Positions 16,656 to 26,183 of a DNA stretch of 61,577 nucleotides are shown here, piece by piece. The position numbers were made by a program, and so were the translations under genes. The DNA is from Candidatus Gastranaerophilales bacterium (GTDB lineage: Bacteria > Cyanobacteriota > Vampirovibrionia > Gastranaerophilales > Gastranaerophilaceae). The stretch is taken from positions 1 through 61,577 of the forward strand of contig CALUYZ010000009.1 of assembly GCA_944325175.1 (NCBI GenBank), written 5' to 3'. The notes below the pieces were generated by a model, which saw only the letters and a program-made list of their open reading frames with translations, did no database searches and was not told where the DNA came from. How positions within the stretch are numbered: the stretch's first letter is position 1; each line of letters begins with the position of its first letter.

Positions 16656-18494
16656 TTATTCAATAAGTCTGCCGTTGTATGTTTCAAGCATTTCTCTTGT
16701 TGTTCTTGTGTAGTGGCTTAAATCTTGCTTTGGGGTATGTTGTTCCGATTCTTCTTTTTTTTCTGTTTCAACGGTTTCTTTTTGTTTTATTTCAGGCTGC
16801 TCTTCTTTTTCAAAAGCAGATGCTTGTGGCTCATTGTATTTAGGTTTAGGGGCAGGGTTTGAAATTTTAACATTTATTTTTGTGTTAATAATTTTTGTTT
16901 TGTCTGTTACCGTTATAAATTCTATAGAGCCGTTGTCGCCAAGTATTAATTTAATTGCTTTTAAAAGAGGGTTATATTTGTTGTCGCTTTTAGCTTGAGC
17001 TAGCGCATTTTGGTTAACAAAACCTAATGTAATTTTATTATTTTCGATGCTGATTAACTTACCAACTCCTGAATAAAAGAATTTTGCAGGAATTGATTCA
17101 ACTTTATTTAAAATTTCAGTCCAAATTTTAGAAGGGTCATCTGAAATTGAAACCGTTTGTTCTGCTTGACTTGAAACCGGTTCGGCTTGAATTGGTTCAG
17201 GTTCTTTTTCAATTTTTATTTCAGGCTCATTTTTTTGTTCAATTTCAATTTCTTTTTTAATTTCCGTTTGTTTTATTTCTTCTTTTTTAATTTCAACTTT
17301 TGGCTGAATTGGTGCCGTTTGAATATTTTGTGCTGATTGAACATTTTTAGGAATTTGAATAGGTGCAATTTCAGTTAAAATATCAATATTTGATATGTTG
17401 ATTATCATTAATTCCGCCCAAATATAAGGGTTTGTAGCGGTTTTAATTTCTTTATAAAAATCAATAACCTTATCTAAAATTTTAATTAATTTCTTTTGTT
17501 CAAAAAGCGCATTTTCTTTAATTTTTTGAATATTTTCCTTTGAAATTAAAGTTAAGTTCGAGGCATCTGTTTCGTTTTTTGAACTTAAAATTAAAATTAC
17601 GTTCCTTAAAAATTCAATGTAATTTTCAACAAAATTCCTCGGGTCAGACCCTTTTTCGTAAATTTTTTCAACCTCTTTAATTGATGTTTCAATATCGCCT
17701 TTTAAAATAATATTTGTTAAATCGAATAAAACATCAAAAGTTAACTTGCCGATTAAATCTTCAATTACTTCTTTTGTAATTTGTTTTTCAATTCCTAAAA
17801 TCGAAGCTTGGTCTAAAAGCGCAAGAGAATCTCTCATTCCGCCTGAAACATTTTTTGCGATTGAATAAAGGGCGTCATCTGTTATATTGATTTTTTCAAT
17901 GTCTGAAATTTCTCTTAATCTTTTAACAATGTCATCTATTGTAATTCGCCTGAAATCAAACCTTTGGCACCTGCTTACAATAGTTTCTATAACTTTATGA
18001 GGTTCTGTTGTTGCCAAAATAAAAATAACGTTTTTGGGTGGTTCTTCAAAAGTTTTTAAAAGCGCATTAAATGCTTCTTTTGACAGCATATGAACTTCAT
18101 CTATAATAAAAATTTTATATTTTCCGTTCATTGGTGCATATTGAACTTTGTTTATAAGTTCTTTTGCATCATCAATGCCACGGTTTGTAGCTGCGTCTAT
18201 TTCAATAACATCTAAGCCTGATGCATTTGTAACATCTTGGCAGCTTTGGCATTTTTGGCAAGGTTCAACCGTTGGACCATTTATGCAATTTAGAGATTTT
18301 GCAAAAATTCTTGCACTTGAAGTTTTGCCTGTTCCTCTTGGACCGCAAAAAAGATAAGCATTTGCAATTTTATTTAATTTAATTGCGTTTGATAATGCTT
18401 TAACGGTGAAATCTTGCCCTATCACATCTTTAAAAGATTGAGGGCGATATTTTCTAAATAAAGGCAAATACTCGTTTTTTGTTTCTAAATCCAT
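16656..18494 (-). CDS. dnaX: DNA polymerase III subunit gamma/tau
   Basis: Clamp-loader ATPase of the replicative polymerase. The 612-residue protein has Walker A GPRGTGKT at 51-58, a four-cysteine zinc module (Cys70, 79, 82, 85), Walker B IIDEVH at about 130-135 and the sensor SRCQRF. Domain III follows, then a long Lys/Glu/Pro/Gln-rich linker (about 385-445) and a short C-terminal region. The linker is highly charged and low in complexity, as usual for tau. An eight-A run late in the sense strand could allow slippage to a shorter product, but that is speculative. The gene diverges from ldcA with only 41 bp between starts. Confidence 0.95.
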   Translation of the reverse strand: MDLETKNEYLPLFRKYRPQSFKDVIGQDFTVKALSNAIKLNKIANAYLFCGPRGTGKTSSARIFAKSLNCINGPTVEPCQKCQSCQDVTNASGLDVIEIDAATNRGIDDAKELINKVQYAPMNGKYKIFIIDEVHMLSKEAFNALLKTFEEPPKNVIFILATTEPHKVIETIVSRCQRFDFRRITIDDIVKRLREISDIEKINITDDALYSIAKNVSGGMRDSLALLDQASILGIEKQITKEVIEDLIGKLTFDVLFDLTNIILKGDIETSIKEVEKIYEKGSDPRNFVENYIEFLRNVILILSSKNETDASNLTLISKENIQKIKENALFEQKKLIKILDKVIDFYKEIKTATNPYIWAELMIINISNIDILTEIAPIQIPKNVQSAQNIQTAPIQPKVEIKKEEIKQTEIKKEIEIEQKNEPEIKIEKEPEPIQAEPVSSQAEQTVSISDDPSKIWTEILNKVESIPAKFFYSGVGKLISIENNKITLGFVNQNALAQAKSDNKYNPLLKAIKLILGDNGSIEFITVTDKTKIINTKINVKISNPAPKPKYNEPQASAFEKEEQPEIKQKETVETEKKEESEQHTPKQDLSHYTRTTREMLETYNGRLIE

Positions 18495-18535
18495 AGAACT
18501 ATTATATTATAAAAATTTTTTGTTAAAATTAATTT

Positions 18536-19327
18536 ATGAAAAAAGTTGCAATAATAGCGCCATCAGGCTCAATAGAAAATTTTGACGATAAAAAAGTTAT
18601 AACATTTTTTGAAAGTAAAAATATTGAAGCGGTTATTTTTCCTTCTTGTTATTCAAGTTTTAGATATATGGCAGGAGATGACAATTTAAGAGTTCAAGAT
18701 ATTAAAAATGCCTTTTCAGATAAAACTATTGATACAATAATTTGCGCTCGTGGCGGATATGGGGCTATCAGGTTAATTGATAAAATTGATTATAAAATTA
18801 TCGAAAACAATAAAAAGCCTTTTATTGGTTTTTCAGATATTACAATTCTTTTAATTTCTTTTTTAAAACGTGCAAATTTAACTTCATTTCATGCGCCAAT
18901 GGCAGTGAATGGCGTTATTAATATGAATGATTTTGAATTTGAAAATTATAAAAATGAAATAGAAAATAATTCTTTTAAAACAAAATTAAAAGGGGGTATT
19001 CTTTGGGGCGGTAATTTAGCTTCAATAGTTTCTTTATTTGGTTCAATGAATGAAAATTACATCCCCGAAGATGACATTATTTTATTTTTAGAAGATATAA
19101 ATGAGCCTGATTATAAAATAGATAAAATGTTTCATCAAATTTTAAGAAATAAAGCTTTATCAAATAAAATTAAAGGAATAATTTTTGGCGAATTTACAGG
19201 TGCCGGCAAATATTTAGATGAAATTCAATTTGAATTTGCTTCTTTTTTAAATGTCCCTTATGAAATAAATAAAAATATAGGACATATTAAAAACAACATA
19301 ATTCTTCCTTTTGGAAAAACTTTTTAA
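18536..19327 (+). CDS. ldcA: LD-carboxypeptidase, peptidase family S66
   Basis: Cytoplasmic serine peptidase that removes the terminal D-Ala from murein tetrapeptides during cell-wall recycling. The 263-residue protein shows VAIIAPSG at the N-terminus, CARGGYGAIRL (about 70-80), the nucleophile Ser100 in IGFSD, an acidic segment LFLEDINEPDYKIDKM (about 183-198) and the catalytic His250 in NIGHIKNN. Length and order fit LdcA. No ribosome-binding site is evident; a TAAAAT about 10 bases before the ATG suggests a leaderless or very short leader transcript. It points the same way as the birA-oadAB group and is separated from birA by 45 bp. Confidence 0.9.
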   Translation: MKKVAIIAPSGSIENFDDKKVITFFESKNIEAVIFPSCYSSFRYMAGDDNLRVQDIKNAFSDKTIDTIICARGGYGAIRLIDKIDYKIIENNKKPFIGFSDITILLISFLKRANLTSFHAPMAVNGVINMNDFEFENYKNEIENNSFKTKLKGGILWGGNLASIVSLFGSMNENYIPEDDIILFLEDINEPDYKIDKMFHQILRNKALSNKIKGIIFGEFTGAGKYLDEIQFEFASFLNVPYEINKNIGHIKNNIILPFGKTF

Positions 19328-19372
19328 GCTTTCTTGTACAAAAAAATTTGTTTGCAATATAATTAACTTGGT

Positions 19373-19948
19373 ATGCATGCAAATATTATTAAATTAGAAA
19401 GCGTTGAATCGACAAATGTGTGGGCAAGAAAGCATCTTGCCGAACTTAATGACTTTGATGTCGTTTCAGCCGATATACAACTAAATGGCCATGGACAGTT
19501 TGAAAGAAAATGGTTTTCATCTTCAAATAATGGCGGAAACGTTTATATTTCAATAGTTTTAAAACCAATAAATATTAAACATTTAAACGAGTTAACAAGA
19601 TATTCAGCCAAAATTGCATCTGATGTTTTAGCTGAATACGGAATAAAATCTAACTTTAAATTTCCGAACGACATTTTAATAGACGGCAAAAAAATATGCG
19701 GAATTTTAGCGGAATCTGTTTTTTTGGGGTCTGAATTTAAGGGCGTTATTGTTGGTATCGGTATTAATTTAAACCTAGATGAAAATGAGCTTTCAAATAT
19801 TGATATTCCCGCAACTTCAATATTTAACGAAACCAAGAAAAATGTTCAAAAGGATGAATTTTTAATTTCTTTTATGGAACATTTTGAAAATTGTTATGAT
19901 AAGTTTCTTGAATTTGGCTTAGAACAGGAACTTACATACATTAAATAA
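19373..19948 (+). CDS. birA: Biotin--[acetyl-CoA carboxylase] ligase (no repressor domain)
   Basis: Attaches biotin to carrier domains through biotinyl-AMP. The 191-residue protein has only the catalytic and a short C-terminal part, without the N-terminal winged helix of E. coli BirA, so it is not a repressor. It begins at the STN motif (residues 13-15). The usual GRGRxGRxW loop is altered to GHGQFERKW (39-47). KFPNDILIDGKKICGIL (96-112) with the catalytic lysine, and VGIGINLNL (127-135), are intact. It lies directly upstream of oadA, whose product carries a biotin lysine, so the two are functionally linked; the biotin importer bioY is at 50.1 kb. A TATAAT lies about 11 bases before the ATG. 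Confidence 0.9.
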   Translation: MHANIIKLESVESTNVWARKHLAELNDFDVVSADIQLNGHGQFERKWFSSSNNGGNVYISIVLKPINIKHLNELTRYSAKIASDVLAEYGIKSNFKFPNDILIDGKKICGILAESVFLGSEFKGVIVGIGINLNLDENELSNIDIPATSIFNETKKNVQKDEFLISFMEHFENCYDKFLEFGLEQELTYIK

Positions 19949-19994
19949 ATTTATTTGTTTTCACTAAATCTTAATAAGGAGAAAAGAGGAAAAT

Positions 19995-21788
19995 ATGACA
20001 AAAAAACAAATTAAAGTTATGGACACCTCATTTCGTGACGGTTTCCAATCCGTATACGGCGCAAGAGTTTTCACTAAAGATTTCTTGCCTGCCTTAGAAT
20101 CAGCAGTTGCAGCCGGTATTCGTCACTTTGAAGTTGGCGGCGGCGCAAGGTTCCAATCTCCCATCTTCTATTGCAATGAAAATGCATTTGATATGATGGA
20201 TACAATCAGAAAAACTGTTGGCGATGATATTAACCTTCAAACTTTAGCAAGAGGCGTTAACGTTGTTGGTCTTGATTCTCAACCAAAAGATATCATTAAC
20301 CTTCATGCAAAAATGTTCAAAAAACACGGCATGACAACAATCAGAAACTTTGACGCTCTAAACGATGTTAATAACTTAATTTATTCAGGTCAATGTATCG
20401 TAGATAACGGCTTAAACCACGAAGTTACAATTACTATGATGGAACTTCCTATTGGCTGCACAGGCGCACATGACGTTGAATTTTACATTAGAGTTTTAAG
20501 AAGCATTTTAGATGCGGGTATTCCGTTCACTTCATTAGCATTTAAAGATGCTTCAGGTACTTCGGCTCCTAAAAAAGTTTATGAAACAATTAAAAGAACA
20601 CGTGAAATTTTAGGCAACGATGCTCATATCAGATTCCACAGTCATGAAACAGCAGGCACAGGCTTACAAGCTTATATTGCAGCATTAGATGGCGGTGCTG
20701 ATGGTATTGACCTTGCTATGAAACCGGTTTCTGGCGGAACAAGCCAACCTGATATCGTTTCAATGTGGCATGCTCTTAAAGGAACAGATTACGATTTGGG
20801 TATTGACGTTGAAAAAATCTTAGAAACAGAAGAAATCTTTAAAGATTGCATGAAAGATTACTTCTTGCCTCCAGAAGCTATGGCAGTTAATCCAATGATT
20901 ATTTCATCTCCGCTCCCAGGGGGTGCATTAACTGCTAACACTCAAATGATGAGAGATAACGGCACAATGGATAGATTCCCAGAAGTTGTTGCCGCTATGA
21001 AAGAAGTTGTTGAAAAAGGTGGTTTTGCAACAAGTGTAACTCCTGTTTCACAATTCTATTTCCAACAAGCTTATTCAAACGTTATGTTTGGTAAATGGGC
21101 TAAAATTACAGAAGGTTATGGCAAAATGGTTCTTGGTTACTTTGGTAAAACACCTTGCGAACCAGATAAAGAAATTATCGCAGAAGCTAGCAAACAATTA
21201 GAACTTGAACCTACAACAGAAACAGTTCTTGAAATTAACGAAAAAGACCCGAACAAAGGTATTGCTCCTGCAACAAAAATGCTTGAAGATGCGGGATTGC
21301 CCGTTAATGATGAAAATATCTTCATTGCTGCAACTTGCAAAGAAAAAGGTATTTTATTCCTTCAAGGCAAAGGTCAAATCGGCGTTAGAAAAAATGCAGA
21401 TGTTAAAAAAGAAACCTGTGATTCAGGTGAAAAACCCGAAGGCTACACAGTTTCAGTTAATAATAAAAAATATTCTGTTAGAATTGAAGGTCAAAAAGCC
21501 GTTGTTAACGGAAAATCTTATGATATTACCGTTAAAGAAGGCGTTGAAGCTAAACAAGGCGTAGCACCATCTGAAGGTACACCTATTAAAGCGGCACTTC
21601 CCGGCGCTGTTCTTAAAATTAATGTTTCAGAAGGTGATTACATTGATGAAGGCGACGTGCTTTTAGTTCTTGAAGCTATGAAAATGGAAACTGAAATTAA
21701 ATCACCTAAATCAGGTACTGTTAAATCAGTTGAAGTTTCAGTAGGCGAACAGGTTAAAAACTCTCAAACATTGGTTGTAATCGGATAA
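19995..21788 (+). CDS. oadA: Oxaloacetate decarboxylase alpha subunit (biotin carboxyltransferase)
   Basis: Transfers the carboxyl group of oxaloacetate (or a related acid) to a biotin carried on its own C-terminus. The 597-residue protein has the PYC/OAD carboxyltransferase TIM barrel with [11 protein letters not shown] at about 9-19 and the metal-binding [10 protein letters not shown] conserved helical domain follows, then a linker, then a biotinyl domain with EAMKMETEI and biotinylated Lys563. It is followed by oadB after 10 bp and preceded by birA. A strong AGGAG-type ribosome-binding site and codon use of a highly expressed gene (frequent C-ending codons such as AAC and TTC) suggest abundant expression. 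It could also be the carboxyltransferase of another Na+-pumping decarboxylase. Confidence 0.92.
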   Translation: MTKKQIKVMDTSFRDGFQSVYGARVFTKDFLPALESAVAAGIRHFEVGGGARFQSPIFYCNENAFDMMDTIRKTVGDDINLQTLARGVNVVGLDSQPKDIINLHAKMFKKHGMTTIRNFDALNDVNNLIYSGQCIVDNGLNHEVTITMMELPIGCTGAHDVEFYIRVLRSILDAGIPFTSLAFKDASGTSAPKKVYETIKRTREILGNDAHIRFHSHETAGTGLQAYIAALDGGADGIDLAMKPVSGGTSQPDIVSMWHALKGTDYDLGIDVEKILETEEIFKDCMKDYFLPPEAMAVNPMIISSPLPGGALTANTQMMRDNGTMDRFPEVVAAMKEVVEKGGFATSVTPVSQFYFQQAYSNVMFGKWAKITEGYGKMVLGYFGKTPCEPDKEIIAEASKQLELEPTTETVLEINEKDPNKGIAPATKMLEDAGLPVNDENIFIAATCKEKGILFLQGKGQIGVRKNADVKKETCDSGEKPEGYTVSVNNKKYSVRIEGQKAVVNGKSYDITVKEGVEAKQGVAPSEGTPIKAALPGAVLKINVSEGDYIDEGDVLLVLEAMKMETEIKSPKSGTVKSVEVSVGEQVKNSQTLVVIG

Positions 21789-21798
21789 GGGGGCTTAT

Positions 21799-22971
21799 AT
21801 GAATTTTATAGAAAGTTTAAAAGCTCTTTGGAACTCAACAGGCATTGCTAATATGATACTGCCTGCTGACCCTTCCTTGAATGGGTTTGAACAAATTTTA
21901 CACCAATTCGGGCATCCTATAATGCTTGTTATTTGCTGCTTTTTATTGTGGCTCGGTATTAAAAAGCAATTTGAACCGTTGCTTTTGGTGCCTATCGCAT
22001 TTGGCGGTTTGTTGTCAAACATTCCGTTAGCAGGAATTGCTGAACCCACAGGTTTTCTTGGAATTGTTTATGAAGCCGGTATTCATAAAGGTTTGTTCCC
22101 ATTGATTATCTTTATGGGTGTTGGCGCTATGACAGACTTTGGTCCTCTTATTGCAAACCCTATCACTGCATTATTGGGTGGTGCTGCACAGTTTGGTATT
22201 TTTGGCGCCTTGCTTTTAGCATTGTGTGTTTTTGGCTTTACAATGCCACAAGCTGCATCAATCGGTATCATTGGCGGTGCAGACGGTCCTACATCAATTT
22301 ATGTTACAAGTAAATTAGCTCCTGAATTATTGGGTGCTATTGCAGTTGCTGCTTATTCATATATGGCGCTTGTTCCTGTAATTCAACCGCCGATTATGAA
22401 ACTTTTAACAACGGAAGAAGAACGTAAAATTGAAATGGTTCAATTAAGAGAAGTTTCTCAAAGAGAAAAAATCGTTTTCCCGCTTGTTGTTTTGGGTCTT
22501 TGCATTTTGTTCTTGCCTGATGCTTGCCCTCTTGTTGGTGCATTTGGTTTTGGTAACTTATGCAAAGAATGTGGCGTTGTTGAAAGATTATCTAAAACAA
22601 TGCAAAATGAACTTATCAACATTGTAACTATTTTCTTAGGTTTATCTGTTGGTTCAAAACTTTCAGCACAACAGTTCTTGACTGTTCAAACATTATTCAT
22701 TCTTATTTTAGGTATCGTTGCGTTTGGTTTAGCTACTGCAATGGGTGTTATCTTCGGTAAGATTATGAATAAATTCTCTAAAAATCCGATTAACCCATTG
22801 ATTGGTGCAGCAGGTGTTTCTGCGGTTCCAATGGCAGCAAGGGTTGCAAACAAAGTAGGCTTGGAAGCAAACAGCCAAAACTACTTATTAATGCACGCTA
22901 TGGGTCCAAACGTATCAGGCGTTATCGGTTCAGCGGTTGCTGCAGGTATTTTGCTTTCAATGTGTAAATAA
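21799..22971 (+). CDS. oadB: Na+-translocating decarboxylase beta subunit
   Basis: Integral membrane subunit that decarboxylates the carboxybiotin and pumps Na+ outward. The 390-residue protein has about eleven hydrophobic segments. It carries the family's signature stretches [37 protein letters not shown] (conserved Asp and Gly-rich loop) and [18 protein letters not shown]. The start follows oadA by 10 bp with a GGGGG-type ribosome-binding site. The small gamma subunit (OadG) is not found next to it. It may lie elsewhere, or, as in glutaconyl- or malonate-type pumps, be replaced by another subunit. A terminator follows at 22987-23016. Confidence 0.93.
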   Translation: MNFIESLKALWNSTGIANMILPADPSLNGFEQILHQFGHPIMLVICCFLLWLGIKKQFEPLLLVPIAFGGLLSNIPLAGIAEPTGFLGIVYEAGIHKGLFPLIIFMGVGAMTDFGPLIANPITALLGGAAQFGIFGALLLALCVFGFTMPQAASIGIIGGADGPTSIYVTSKLAPELLGAIAVAAYSYMALVPVIQPPIMKLLTTEEERKIEMVQLREVSQREKIVFPLVVLGLCILFLPDACPLVGAFGFGNLCKECGVVERLSKTMQNELINIVTIFLGLSVGSKLSAQQFLTVQTLFILILGIVAFGLATAMGVIFGKIMNKFSKNPINPLIGAAGVSAVPMAARVANKVGLEANSQNYLLMHAMGPNVSGVIGSAVAAGILLSMCK

Positions 22972-22986
22972 GCAAAAATTAAATAT

Positions 22987-23016
22987 AAAAAGCGGGTTTA
23001 TTGCCCGCTTTTTTTA
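22987..23016 (+). terminator. Terminator of the birA-oadA-oadB group
   Basis: AAAAAGCGGG / CCCGCTTTTTTT hairpin with a short AT loop and T tract. The A tract on the other side lets it also end the convergent minus-strand gene that stops at 23021. Confidence 0.9.
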
Positions 23017-23020
23017 TTGC

Positions 23021-23728
23021 TTAAATTGAAGTATTTCTGTCGTAAGTTTCAACATTATCGTCATAATCAAGATTTTTGCCTGTTAAATAAATGTGAATTG
23101 TTTCTCTTATTTCATCTTCAGGGTATTCAAGAACCTTATCTTCTTTTAAATTTGAAAGTGCTCCCATATAATAATCAAAGTCTAAATATTCTTCAGATAA
23201 AATTGCAGTTGCAGTTTTTGGGCTCATTTTATCAAAATAGGGTTTATTTTCTTCTTGCATTAAAACTTTTAGAAATCTTAAATTGTCTTTTGCGCTTTCT
23301 TTTTTCTGTGGCAATCTTGAATGTATTTTATCAAGTTCTTTTATTTCAAAACTTCCCATTATTTTATCCGTTAATCGACTTTTTTCATCCTCGGATAAAA
23401 TGCCGTCTTGATTTATAAGTGATTTAAAATCTCCCATTGCATATTTTGCTGTTTCTTCGTTTTGTTTTGGCGAATAAGAATTAACTTCATCCGTTGTTTT
23501 AAATGTTAAACTGATTAAATCTGCAAAATTTCTTCTTGATTGGTCATTCATAGCAAAAATATAATCCCAGCCTGTTGGAATAGAGCGCATTTTTCTGTCA
23601 ACATTATAAAAATATTCAGTTGTTTTCTTTGCGCTTTCTTTTGGCGGTTTTTGATAATAAGCGGTTTCGCTTTTTGAATATGTATTAAATTGGCTGATTC
23701 CTGTAAATGTTATTTTATTTATCTGCAT
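23021..23728 (-). CDS. Hypothetical protein with N-terminal 'FTG' tag
   Basis: 235 residues, hydrophilic, no signal peptide, no recognised domain. The N-terminus (MQINKITFTGIS) resembles that of the 147-residue protein at 26184 (IKFTGVQ), suggesting a shared short tag. The segment INQDGILSEDEKSRLTDKI at about residues 105-123 has the spacing of a single EF-hand calcium loop (D, G, E), but this is weak. It diverges from the RelA/SpoT-domain protein at 23882, with a 153-bp AT-rich promoter region between them, so the two may be co-regulated. Confidence 0.55.
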   Translation of the reverse strand: MQINKITFTGISQFNTYSKSETAYYQKPPKESAKKTTEYFYNVDRKMRSIPTGWDYIFAMNDQSRRNFADLISLTFKTTDEVNSYSPKQNEETAKYAMGDFKSLINQDGILSEDEKSRLTDKIMGSFEIKELDKIHSRLPQKKESAKDNLRFLKVLMQEENKPYFDKMSPKTATAILSEEYLDFDYYMGALSNLKEDKVLEYPEDEIRETIHIYLTGKNLDYDDNVETYDRNTSI

Positions 23729-23881
23729 TGTTTTTTCCTTTTAATTTTGTATGTTAAGTTTACTACAAAAAGCTTGAATGTTTTAAAAAATGATTAACAT
23801 TCTTAACTTAATCTCTTGAATTTTAGCAATTATATATAAGATATATACTTTATTTATATATAGAGAATTATTTGAGAGAGT

Positions 23882-26131
23882 ATGAATAATTTTAATATCA
23901 ATTTTGATGCATATAATAAACTGTCATTGTCCAAAACCAATGATGCTTACAGTGCAAATTTAGCTGCTTCAAATAGTGAAGCTTCAATTTTTGCATCAGA
24001 TGATGCTTTGAATACAAACTCAAATTATGTAAATTCTCTAAATGATGCATTTGAACAAGTTAAAGATGAGCAAGGCTTGCTTGGAAAACTTTGGAATAGT
24101 TTTAAAAACCTGACCGGTCTTGGATTTTCATCTAATGATGTTCAAGAAAAAATAGAACAATACGAGCAGGGCAAAATAACATACGAAGAAGCGCAAGATA
24201 GCATTGAAGCTTTTTCAAATAAGCAAGAAGGCGCTGTTAATATAATTACAAATACTATAACAGGTGTGTTAACTGCGGGTGTTACGGTTACAACCGGCGG
24301 TGCAGGCGCACTTTTAGGCGGGGCTTTAATTGGCGGTATAGCAAAAGCCGGAGTTAAAACCATAGATAGGGCAACCAACAACGTCGAAGGCGACGCTTTA
24401 AATGCAAAAGAAATGCTAAAAGATTCTATAACAGGTGCCATTGACGGTATGGTTTCAGCTGCAACTATGGGCATGATAAAAGCCCCTATCGCAGGGCAAA
24501 CGGTAAAAGAAGCAGTTAAACAAGGTGCAATTCAAGGTGCAAAAGCAGGTGCTATAACAGGGGCAGCTGCCGGTGCTACTGATTATACAGTAAATACGGT
24601 TGCAGATAGCAAAGAATTTACTTTTGAGGGCTTATTGTCATCAACAGCTCAAAATGCTGCTACAGGCGCTATTTTTGGCGGTGTATTAGGTTCTTTTACA
24701 GGTGGAATAAGCCAAAACAAACTTAATAATTCTGCAAAAGATGTTCAATCCGAACTATTATCTGAAAAAAATATTATTGATAAAAACCCTGAAACTCAAT
24801 CTGAAATAAAAATGCTTGAAAATGCATCAGATAATACGGATAAAGTAAAAATATCCCATGCAAAAAACTCTGCCACTGTTGTTGATAATGAATTGCAAGC
24901 AACAAGCTATATTGAAAACTATAATATGAAAAACGGAAATTCAGCAATAACAGACCCCAATATATTAGCTGAAAAAACAGATAAACTTGTTGACTTATCA
25001 AAAAAATCAGAAACTTTAGCGGCAAAATTTGATGCTCAGCTGGATGAAGCGGTTGGTCAGTTAAATGAAACATTTAAAGATATGTCTGATATAGAAATTA
25101 TGACCGCAAGATCAAAAAGCCAAAAGTCTACTTTTTCAAAATTGGCAAAGAAAAATTTATATGACGGAAATGAGCTTTTGACAATGGAAGATTGTTATAA
25201 TGCCATTGGCGATGCTTTGGGCGTAAGAATTCAGATGAAAAGTTTAAGCCAATCAGATGCATTGGAAGTTGTTGAAGATATATTTAAACAAAAAGGCATA
25301 AATGCCTCATACGATGATTTTGTAAAATTTATGCAAGGCAGTTCAGATTTAAGCTATGACACCATAAAAGCAATAAATGGTGCAGGAGATGAAATATTAA
25401 ATGCTCTTAAAACTAAGCAAATGCAAAGTGTTGTTAATCAACTAACGGAAGGCATACGCTCGGGAAACATTGAAATTACCTGTTTAAACAATTATGGCGA
25501 CGAATTAACTTCATATTTTACCAATAAACAAATTCAAGAAATTGTTGATGCATACGATGATGCAGTATCGAATGGAATTATTTCAGCAAATAAACCGTTT
25601 GAAATTGTTACTCAATCTAAAATTGTTGATACAAACGACTGTGAAATTTTGGAAGGAGATATAGTAAAATATCCTTCAAAAACCTCTGAAGGATCTTCTA
25701 TTCAAATTAAGCAAAAAACAAAAGGCGCTATTAAAGAATCAGGCTATACATCAAGTCAAATGAATACAAAACATAAATTATCAAACGGTACAATCGCAAA
25801 TGGCGAGCTTCAAATAAGAGGCTGTGAGGTTAACGGTTTTGCAGATGTTGAACACATTCCATACGACATAAGAACAGGCAAAATTACTGCAAACGATAAA
25901 AAATATTCTGAAATTTATTCACTAATTACAAATATGGATAATAAAACCTATGTAAATTATAATAACTATCTTGCAGATACATATAAGGCTTTAAGAATGA
26001 AAGAATTGGGCATTTTACCGCAAGATTCAACCATGCCTGTTATTTCAGATTACATAAACGGCGCAATTTCTCTGCAAGATATAGAAAAACTTAGCATGCA
26101 AGGTTTAATAGAATTAAGCAATATTCATTAA
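23882..26131 (+). CDS. Putative effector: glycine-rich hydrophobic region plus RelA/SpoT-like nucleotide pyrophosphokinase domain
   Basis: 749 residues, no signal peptide. The N-terminus is Asn/Ser rich. Residues about 118-275 are a long Gly/Ala-rich, moderately hydrophobic region with glycine-zipper character (GGAGALLGGALIGG), as in membrane-inserting toxins. From about 405 the motifs of a (p)ppGpp-synthetase fold occur in order: R410-x-K412-S413-x2-S416-x3-K420, then D444-A-L-G-V-R449, then G621-Y622-x-S624, then GELQIRG (Glu642, Gln644, Arg646) and EH at 657-658. Between Asp444 and Gly621 there are about 177 residues, where housekeeping Rel enzymes have roughly 45, so the domain has a large insertion. 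No HD hydrolase, TGS or ACT domain is present. This layout suits a secreted or intracellular toxin making (p)ppGpp or (p)ppApp rather than a stringent-response enzyme. It is inferred from motifs only. Confidence 0.6.
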   Translation: MNNFNINFDAYNKLSLSKTNDAYSANLAASNSEASIFASDDALNTNSNYVNSLNDAFEQVKDEQGLLGKLWNSFKNLTGLGFSSNDVQEKIEQYEQGKITYEEAQDSIEAFSNKQEGAVNIITNTITGVLTAGVTVTTGGAGALLGGALIGGIAKAGVKTIDRATNNVEGDALNAKEMLKDSITGAIDGMVSAATMGMIKAPIAGQTVKEAVKQGAIQGAKAGAITGAAAGATDYTVNTVADSKEFTFEGLLSSTAQNAATGAIFGGVLGSFTGGISQNKLNNSAKDVQSELLSEKNIIDKNPETQSEIKMLENASDNTDKVKISHAKNSATVVDNELQATSYIENYNMKNGNSAITDPNILAEKTDKLVDLSKKSETLAAKFDAQLDEAVGQLNETFKDMSDIEIMTARSKSQKSTFSKLAKKNLYDGNELLTMEDCYNAIGDALGVRIQMKSLSQSDALEVVEDIFKQKGINASYDDFVKFMQGSSDLSYDTIKAINGAGDEILNALKTKQMQSVVNQLTEGIRSGNIEITCLNNYGDELTSYFTNKQIQEIVDAYDDAVSNGIISANKPFEIVTQSKIVDTNDCEILEGDIVKYPSKTSEGSSIQIKQKTKGAIKESGYTSSQMNTKHKLSNGTIANGELQIRGCEVNGFADVEHIPYDIRTGKITANDKKYSEIYSLITNMDNKTYVNYNNYLADTYKALRMKELGILPQDSTMPVISDYINGAISLQDIEKLSMQGLIELSNIH

Positions 26132-26183
26132 AAAGGCAAGAATTTTTATTCTTTGGTTTTGAATATGGTACAATGGAGAAAAA

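Noticed and set aside
21205..21564. 119-codon open frame inside oadA (+ strand, another frame)
   Set aside because: It is a shadow of a long, clearly functional gene with strong codon bias; lysine/leucine-rich translation without any motif.
23017..23418. 133-codon open frame antisense to the FTG-tag protein gene
   Set aside because: It opposes a gene with the lineage's normal codon use, is Leu/Phe rich and has no ribosome-binding site.
24142..24474. 110-codon antisense frame within the synthetase-domain gene
   Set aside because: It is the complement of the Gly/Ala-rich coding region, which automatically lacks stops on the other strand.
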